Assembly (NCBI GenBank): GCA_001931905.2
Contig: MSJI02000522.1
Location: 1 to 15,056, forward strand
Reading direction: 5' to 3'
DNA from: Cladosporium sp. IMV 00045
Taxonomy: Eukaryota > Ascomycota > Dothideomycetes > Cladosporiales > Cladosporiaceae
Length of the DNA: 15,056 nucleotides
Of the stretch, positions 9,278 to 15,056 are shown piece after piece. Positions within the stretch are counted from its first letter, which is position 1. Each line of letters begins with the position of its first letter. The position numbers and the translations under genes are program-made. Below the pieces are notes generated by a model, which was not told where the DNA came from, made no database searches, and saw only the letters and a list, made by a program, of their open reading frames with translations.

Positions 9278-10918
9278 TTGTATCAGGTCATCAACATCTT
9301 GATACGTTGGATTGTGATGCTGCTTTCCTGCTGGCTCCGTTACCCCGTTGATATCTCTCTCAAACTCTCACCTCGCATCAACAACCTAGGGCTCATTCGG
9401 AGTCATGTGTCTCACTTTCCCGATCGTTTGCATGGTCTCTCTGCACGGTTGGCGCGCATCAACCTCCCGACGGAAACACAGTTTCGCACAATCCCAGCCG
9501 CACCGCCTGCTGTGCGTTGCTATATCTGGATCGTGCCAACGTCAGCACGTCGGACTTCAACCTGGTGAGAGAGCCTGTTCTACGCAGCTGCGATGTTATC
9601 TCCATGTACGCATCATCATCGTCGCCTTATCGCTGGAGAATGAGCCTCCCTTACATGACCTGCCACATGTTTGCCTTTGCCCTGCCGTCCATGTCTTAAC
9701 GCAGCTGATAAGCTGCGGTATCGAGCTGCAAGACTGCGAGCTTCCGTGCCTTCCGTCACAGGGCTGCCTGGGTTGACGCATCGCATCGCAGCGATGATTG
9801 CGTTTGCGTTCGGACACCGCCGTTTTGCGAGAGTGGTGTAGAGAGAGCGTCATGACGAGGTGGGTGTCTCGTAATAATGGATGCGACTGGACTCTGTGAT
9901 CAATCTGCACGTTCTTGCTTTTTTATCGCAGGACTTAAAATTTGTGTTCTATGCGCGCAATATAGCTCTTGCATCGCGCTGTTTGATAAATCCCCGCGTA
10001 CAAGCACGTCACATGGGACAAGTAACACAACAGCACACCACATCACGATCGCTCCAGAACTCCCTCATATTCCCCGAGCCGCAACACTTCATCATCGCAT
10101 ATGTTGGGGAAATCAACTCTCTCGCACAACATTCGTAGGACCGATGACAAGCGACTGTCGGTCTGCCTACATGTATCTGTTGAATTGCCAACGAAAGCGG
10201 GAAGTGAAATCCCGCTCTCGCGGACGGCAGGCTTCCCGTAGCTGTGGGATCAGCAGCGCTTCGGCTTCGGCTTTGTTTGGTGGGATGGGATTCAGCCTCC
10301 TTTTTGGGTTTGGTGAAGGGGACTTCATGCTGACATGACTCTTTGGGGTCGTTTGATGTGATGTGATGAAGAGTCGATCGTAATGATGATTTGGAGAGAC
10401 GCCGGGTGATTGCTGTCGTTTGGATCGATGCGGTTTGCTACGAGGAAGTGAGTTGTTGACTGCTCTAATGATCTAGTCAAGGTGACGCTACCACGTTTTT
10501 TTCTAGTGTCTGATAACAACGCATATCGTGGAGAAAAGTGGAAGCATCGGAAAGGTTTGGTATGATGCAGACTGATCCGTTGAGTATATGACCACAACGT
10601 ACTGGAACAGGCACAACTATTGCTATCTTCCGTTACCCATCAATCACCCTGGCAGCAGCCTTACACTAGACCGTCCTTCGGATCAGTCCAGCGGTTATAT
10701 GCTTCGCGAATACCATTCTGATGGGACCAGCTTGTCGTTTTGCATCCATCTTCAACATCCAGAGTCCTCAGACTAGGACAGCGCTTGTAATGATTGCGAA
10801 CAGTCTGGAAAGAACGGCTCGTAAACAACATGATTTATTTGCAATTTCATCTTTGGAGTTTAAATACCCATTTCTCCGCCACAACACACGCATTTGAGTT
10901 GACTTCAAGGCTTCGACC
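9278..10918. other. Gene-free region, no supported gene
   Basis: Open frames are short and their translations lack domains; the longest, 9877-10338 plus, gives a scattered Cys/Ser/Arg composition. There is a perfect hairpin with 7-bp stem and GATA loop at 9700-9717 (CGCAGCT/AGCTGCG), and a second short dyad (CATCGCAGCGATG) close to 9790. No T-run follows either. No tRNA-like or rRNA sequence was recognised. Confidence 0.5.
9700..9717. repeat. Perfect 7-bp inverted repeat with GATA loop
   Basis: CGCAGCT, GATA, AGCTGCG. The loop matches the core bound by fungal GATA factors, but a four-base match is expected often by chance. Confidence 0.5.
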
Positions 10919-10990
10919 AAAAAAGAAGAAGAATCATAAATAAACAAAAGAGAAAGAAAAAGAAGGGAAAAAAGAGAAAGAAAAAGAAAA
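10919..10990. repeat. Polypurine (A/G) tract with 19-base direct repeat
   Basis: Apart from a short interruption around 10934-10945, the plus strand is only A and G for about 70 bases. Within it a 19-base unit (AAAAGAGAAAGAAAAAGAA) occurs twice without mismatch, at 10946-10964 and 10970-10988, with a 24-base period. It lies downstream of the 2EXR gene, where the minus-strand transcript would read it as polypyrimidine. Confidence 0.75.
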
Positions 10991-11305
10991 TCCAGACCAG
11001 ACGCAATGTCAGGTTGTCTGAAGGATTTTACTTGATATCCACAGTCCCTTGTTTGGCTCTCAACTTCCGTTCCTCGATGAACGGCCCCCGTGACTGTACT
11101 GACATACATTCTGGGTCAAAGCCAACACCCACATGCGCTTGCGTGATTCGCATCACATATGCTCCTTCTCAAGCTACTTGCACAAGCGGTCCGACCGCTA
11201 TCCAGGCGTCATCCCCAGAGGTTGTGACGACACGCCCATCATCATTCCGAATCACCATGGACTTGCCCTGTCGACCTGAGCAAGCGCGCAATCCTCATAG
11301 GCACG

Positions 11306-12344
11306 CTACAGGATGTCGAGGTCACCCTTGCGCAGACTCCAACTCTCACTCCTCTCGATCATGGCTTGAACGATTGGGAACAGAGCGCGCTCGAGCTTAT
11401 TGTTGCCGCTGGTGTCCATAAAAGGGTTGGTGGTCGAATCGAGTTTGAGACAAGTAATGGCTTGGTCAGCGGGCAAACCGGGTGCGAAATTCAGGGAGAA
11501 TGAATCAAACGGAACGCTTATGCCGTACCATATCGCGCGAATTCCGCTGAATTAAAGCGCAGGTGTTTCTTTCGTACCTACTGGCACGCGACGATGGGAG
11601 GACCGTGGCAGCTTGATCTGACTGAAGGCGCGGGCTGTAGTCAAGATAAATCTCGCACCATAGACGCTCCTGATCAAGTAGGATAAGAAGCCCATCATCA
11701 TGTAGAATACGAATCTTCGCCTGTCTCAAGAAACCAAGATGTTTCTTGGGCATCTTGAACATTTACTCTGGCCCATCGCGCTCTTGCCACCGATAGGTTG
11801 TGAGGGGTCTGATGTAGGGACAATTCCAGAACGTGAATTGGAAAGTCGCACACTCGTGAAATAGCGGCAAAGCTTCGTCGCGAAGCTGCTTTGATGCCAC
11901 TACAAGGGGTGGCTGCTGATGTACCGCAGGCACGCCGCCAAATGAGCGTACATGAAATTCGTAGATGGCATTTCGAAGCTCTGCAGGCAACGAAAAGAAC
12001 CTGGGGAACGTGGCCACGTCGTCTGCTTCCTCAAGTACTTTTGCAAGGCCAGAGGCAGTTCTGGCTTTCGTGTTCAGACCCCGACCCTTGCAGAAACCAC
12101 GAAGCTCTTCGACATTACACTTTCTGTAGGAAAGTAGCCCACGTTGATATCGACCCGCGAGCTCCCTAATTGCGTTCTTGGTGGTCGTCTTAGGAGTATA
12201 GTAACCATTGGATTCGAGAAACTCTTTTGCTTCCTGGATGGTGCATGCGTCATAGAATCCCAGCTTCCAGTAGACAGAGACAAATGAGTTCCCACTGCCA
12301 CGACCAGCTGTTTTGCTCCGCGTCATTTTCATGTACTGCACCAT
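11306..12344 (-). CDS. 2EXR-domain protein with two SAP-like repeats, reading frame broken by an in-frame TAA
   Basis: From ATG at 12344 the frame runs 193 codons to TAA at 11765-11763, then continues in the same frame with ATG at 11762. Residues 35-65 (TIQEAKEFLESNGYY...) and 77-107 (NVEELRGFCKGRGLNT...) have the same helix-loop-helix pattern and resemble SAP/HeH motifs. From 112 the sequence FPRFFSLPAELRNAIYEF, then VASKQLRDEALPLF and ATFQFTF, is characteristic of the 2EXR family, F-box-like proteins expanded in ascomycetes. The part after the TAA (MPKKHLGFLRQAKIRI...) looks like the normal continuation of that family. A last exon (11516-11306) encodes VPFDSFSLNFAPGLPADQ and ends ERALFPIVQAMIERSES...KGDLDIL. 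It joins in frame through a proposed intron at 11517-11577 (GTACGA...ATAAG, 61 nt). The full model is 326 codons including the TAA. It may be a decaying gene, a sequencing error, or a shorter 193-aa product. An unusual 42-nt intron over the TAA is a weaker alternative. Function is unknown; the SAP-like repeats suggest nucleic acid binding. Confidence 0.7.
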
Positions 12345-13234
12345 GATGCCGGTCTCAGTGCTTCGTCGACAGAATTCAGTGCTGAATCGAGGTCGATATG
12401 CTAATGAGGAATGAAGCGCACACGAGTATCGACGAGGGTTTTGTTTTTGAACATGGTGTTAACGGCCTACGCGAACGCGCCCGATGCGACGACGCGCAGC
12501 TTTCGGTAAGGGTAGGTGAAGTGAATGAGCGAGTCCGATCAACCGCGAGTCATTCGCGAATTGCGAAGGCCAGCGCTTGAAGTGATGATCGAGCAGGCGA
12601 AAGCTCGCCAAGGACTGTGGCCTGCTGACGAACGGCGTAGATGATGATACTCGGAATCGAGACAAGTGACTGCTCTGCGAGGGCCTTGTTCGCTTCGAGA
12701 AAATACGTGGTGCACAACATCAGTGTGCCTCAGTGTCTGGAGAATTGGTGCGACGTGTAGTCTTGGAAGGGATGTGTCGCAGTATTGGTGTGTTGAGAAT
12801 GTCGGTTCGGTAGAGCAAGACTGTGTGTCTGTGTGTGGTTGATGTTAGGAGTAGCGGAAAGATGCAAGCTTTTACAGGCAATTGGTCGAGGTCACATGCC
12901 AGCGGCTTCTTCCTCGTACCTGCCTCGTGGCACTAACATAGCTACGAGTGAATGTGAAAGTGAGCTTTAGCCTACAGCTGAAGCGAAGCAAGTCATATTG
13001 AAAATTGAAGTGAATTTAGTTATGGAGGGTACGTACACGTGAACGGGCAAGCCGACCGCTGCCCTCGAAGCTCATCTCCATTTGCCCTCGTTTTACGCCT
13101 AAACGCCTTGCTGCGAATGACTTTCTTTGCCGCCGTGACCTCAATGCTCCCACTGTGGCTTGTTCTACCACATCACATGTGCTAGCTCTGATCAACCTCC
13201 TCTCTCAAATCGCAAAAACACTCACGCTCGAGTT
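12345..13234 (-). promoter_or_regulatory. Intergenic region between the NAD+ carrier and the 2EXR gene
   Basis: Both neighbours are on the minus strand, so the region holds the 3' flank of the carrier gene (right part) and the promoter of the 2EXR gene (left part). Open frames of about 60-70 codons on both strands show no domain. No pyrimidine tract as clear as those of the other genes was seen near the 2EXR start. The run TGTGTGTCTGTGTGTGG lies at about 12821-12837. Confidence 0.4.
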
Positions 13235-14434
13235 TCATGCTTCATCTGCTTCTAATGCTTTCCCTTCCTCTTGCAATCGACCTAAAATGCCCTTGAGGCT
13301 TTCGTACGTAAGCATAGTCGTCATGGCCGCCGGGACGGCTCTGATAAGATTCGTGCCCATGCCGCTGTAGAATGCACGCCATCCCTCGTCTCGCAGGATG
13401 ACTTTGAGAGCATGCAGCGCGCCACGGTAGCGCGGCCTGTAGATCGATCCATCCGAGTTGCCCACTCGCTTAGTCGTGGAAACGCTTTGGCTGTGCTGCA
13501 CGCTAGCCACACCATCGTGGCTACCTTCTGGATGGATGTGGCGTTGTTGGGTTTGGAGTCGTGTTCGTATAACTTCGTGAGGGTATGTTGCGGACGAGGC
13601 ACACACTTTGCTGATCAATGTGGCCAAAAGAATGCCGGCAGAGTTTTGCGCAGCATCGCCAGTTTTGTCTGACGTTTCACCCATTTCAAGCCCGGTAAAG
13701 CGTTCCTTAAAGTATTCGTAGAGTGGAAATTGAATGGCAACGTGGGTGAGACCGAACAGGGCAGGCGCCAGGCCAGCATAGAATGCCCCAATACCCTCTG
13801 ACCTGTACATCTTCCGGGCAGCATCGAGGGTGTTATTGTAGTGCCAAGGAGTGCGGTTGCCATTAGAGGAACGTGAGACTTGCGACATCAATCGCGTCTT
13901 GATGACCCAGATGGGATTTGTGACGACAGTAGAGCACGCACCAGCGCACACGGAGCCGTATATTCTCGAGAGGATCTTGTCTCTTTCTGTGAAGTTGTAT
14001 CCATGATCGTGAAACCACTCCTTGCTGAGGTCGTAGACAGTCATGTACACCGCCCACGTCGGGAGATATCCGAGCAGCATGGGTCCGAGACCTCGGTACA
14101 GTCCGACCAACCCATCTTGCCGCACGATCGTGCTTCCTGTGCCTATCATGCCTCGATACATTGCTCGGGTATTGGTTCCTCCAGGAGTGAGGTCTGGTCT
14201 GCTGAATGCGCCTTGGGCTTGGAGTTTCGTCTTGATCACATCAAGTGGGCAAGTGACGATGCCGCTCGCGACGCCGGCCATGGCGCCCGAGAGCGAATTT
14301 ATGGCGCTGGGCGAGAGATTGAGGCTCCATCGCGCAAGCTGAGGAAAGGGAGTATTGTGACGCAGAGCTGACTTGGTTTGGGCGGCTATGGTGTTGGGCG
14401 GGCCATGATCGTGCGTATCGGACATGTTTTGCAT
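13235..14434 (-). CDS. NDT1: Mitochondrial NAD+ transporter of the carrier family (Ndt1/Yia6 type)
   Basis: A single exon encodes 399 residues. The three tandem repeats of the mitochondrial carrier family are complete, with signature motifs PLDVIKTKLQAQG (63-75), PIWVIKTRL (174-182) and PHEVIRTRL (285-293). Each is followed by its GxxGLYRG/GAFYAG/AFYSG element, predicting six membrane helices. The Trp in the second motif (PIW) is typical of the nucleotide/cofactor branch (NAD+, FAD, folate, pyrimidine carriers). The segments GLGPMLLGYLPTWAVYMTVY and YPHEVIRTR closely match what I know of yeast Yia6/Ndt1, which imports NAD+ into mitochondria across the inner membrane in exchange for other nucleotides. 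The N-terminus of about 45 residues is a non-conserved extension, and the loop after the third motif (about 297-335) is longer than in yeast. Two starts are possible: ATG at 14434, or ATG at 14425 (residue 4), which has the better A at -3. A closely related FAD or folate carrier is less likely. Confidence 0.92.
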   Translation of the reverse strand: MQNMSDTHDHGPPNTIAAQTKSALRHNTPFPQLARWSLNLSPSAINSLSGAMAGVASGIVTCPLDVIKTKLQAQGAFSRPDLTPGGTNTRAMYRGMIGTGSTIVRQDGLVGLYRGLGPMLLGYLPTWAVYMTVYDLSKEWFHDHGYNFTERDKILSRIYGSVCAGACSTVVTNPIWVIKTRLMSQVSRSSNGNRTPWHYNNTLDAARKMYRSEGIGAFYAGLAPALFGLTHVAIQFPLYEYFKERFTGLEMGETSDKTGDAAQNSAGILLATLISKVCASSATYPHEVIRTRLQTQQRHIHPEGSHDGVASVQHSQSVSTTKRVGNSDGSIYRPRYRGALHALKVILRDEGWRAFYSGMGTNLIRAVPAAMTTMLTYESLKGILGRLQEEGKALEADEA

Positions 14435-15056
14435 GGCCCTGGCTGGGCTACCTCTGGCAAGCTTCTGACGACCTCATGCTCAGGCGGGAGTGGAAATGCC
14501 GGCCATTCGCGAGAGTGAGGTGTAAGACGCGGAAATTGAGTGGTTGTGTCGAAGGTATGGCCGCCGTTCCCGGCGTGTGCTTTCCTTCCTTAAGCCGTGG
14601 GAGCCGCGCTCTTCTCGGGCCCCGCAGCGCCGGCTGGCGAAGTTCAACGAGGGATTAGGCCGAGCGACAGCGGTGAATAGGGCTGGCGACAGCGCAAGGC
14701 CTGGTGTAGGTATGGGTGGGCGTACTGGGCGGACAATTGGTACGTAGTGATGATATGGAGATATGCAAGTAGACAAGGTGAGGTTGTAGCCGCCAAGTCA
14801 AATCGTCCCAAAACCGAGTGCTGCACGAACTGACGTAGGAGCGAATAATAACCTCGTCGGCTGTCTCGCTCTGGCTGCAACAAGCTCGGTTGGCTTTGAA
14901 GCGCGCCTGGAGTGCCTTATTACAGCCTGAGGTTTGCCAAGTCCGCTGACCAAACGCGGGATCGCCCGCGAAGTCCATCGCCGGCCCTGAGAAGAGTGAG
15001 AGCAACGAGCTTCCAAGGAGCAAAAACACCCAGGTTGCCACTCCATTCGCCCTCCA
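14435..15056 (-). promoter_or_regulatory. Upstream region of the NAD+ carrier gene, with small uORFs
   Basis: This is the 5' flank of the carrier gene. Two short minus-strand upstream frames lie close to the start: ATG at 14506 giving eight codons (MAGISTPA) and stop at 14482-14480, and ATG at 14477 (A at -3) giving nine codons and TAG at 14450-14448. The first is the tail of a longer open frame beginning at 14776. Beyond that, a minus-strand frame is open from the window edge to a double stop TAATAA at 14922-14917. It could be the 3' end of another minus-strand gene but is too short to judge. Confidence 0.4.

Noticed and set aside
9877..10338. 153-codon plus-strand open frame
   Set aside because: No domain, no codon bias, composition as expected for chance.
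13880..14371. 163-codon plus-strand open frame antisense to the NAD+ carrier
   Set aside because: Shadow of a clearly coding carrier gene on the other strand.
14923..15056. Minus-strand frame open from the window edge to TAATAA
   Set aside because: Only 44 codons, no recognisable sequence, other frames are also open; it may be the end of a neighbouring gene but cannot be supported.

Overview
The window looks like nuclear DNA of a filamentous ascomycete. The spliceable introns are short (54, 58 and 65 nt) with GT..AG ends, and one has a textbook CTAAC branch point. Upstream regions carry pyrimidine-rich tracts, and coding codons favour C in third position. The protein types fit too: an Ndt1-type mitochondrial carrier, a mitochondrial SAP protein and a 2EXR-type protein. 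The 2EXR/SAP flavour makes a Dothideomycete plausible, but that is inference. No bacterial, viral or transposon genes were recognised.

Layout, left to right. The last 20 codons of a probable GPI-anchored surface protein end at 65 (+). Positions 66-1340 hold its 3' flank, a pyrimidine tract, an ACT/ACC triplet repeat and, on the minus strand, a CA-rich leader-like stretch with a good start context and a splice-donor-like site whose gene could not be completed. A gene-poor stretch of about 3.9 kb (1340-5269) leads up to a two-exon gene (5270-6391, +) for an unrecognised 355-aa basic, Cys-containing, probably nuclear protein. Next, on the minus strand, is a three-exon gene (7806-8681) for a 250-aa mitochondrial SAP-domain protein resembling Aim34. 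After about 2.6 kb with no supported gene there is a minus-strand gene (11306-12344) for a 2EXR-domain protein with two SAP-like helical repeats. Its reading frame contains one in-frame TAA, and its last exon was found by reading beyond the longest open frame. Last is a single-exon mitochondrial NAD+ carrier of the Ndt1/Yia6 type (13235-14434, -), with small upstream ORFs.

The genes do not form an obvious pathway or cluster. Two products (SAP/Aim34-like and Ndt1) are mitochondrial; the other two complete ones are of unknown role. No CRISPR array, rRNA, tRNA or mobile element was found. The best candidates for something undescribed are the Cys-rich 355-aa protein with an acidic reading frame continuing beyond its stop, and the 2EXR gene with conserved-looking sequence on both sides of an in-frame stop.
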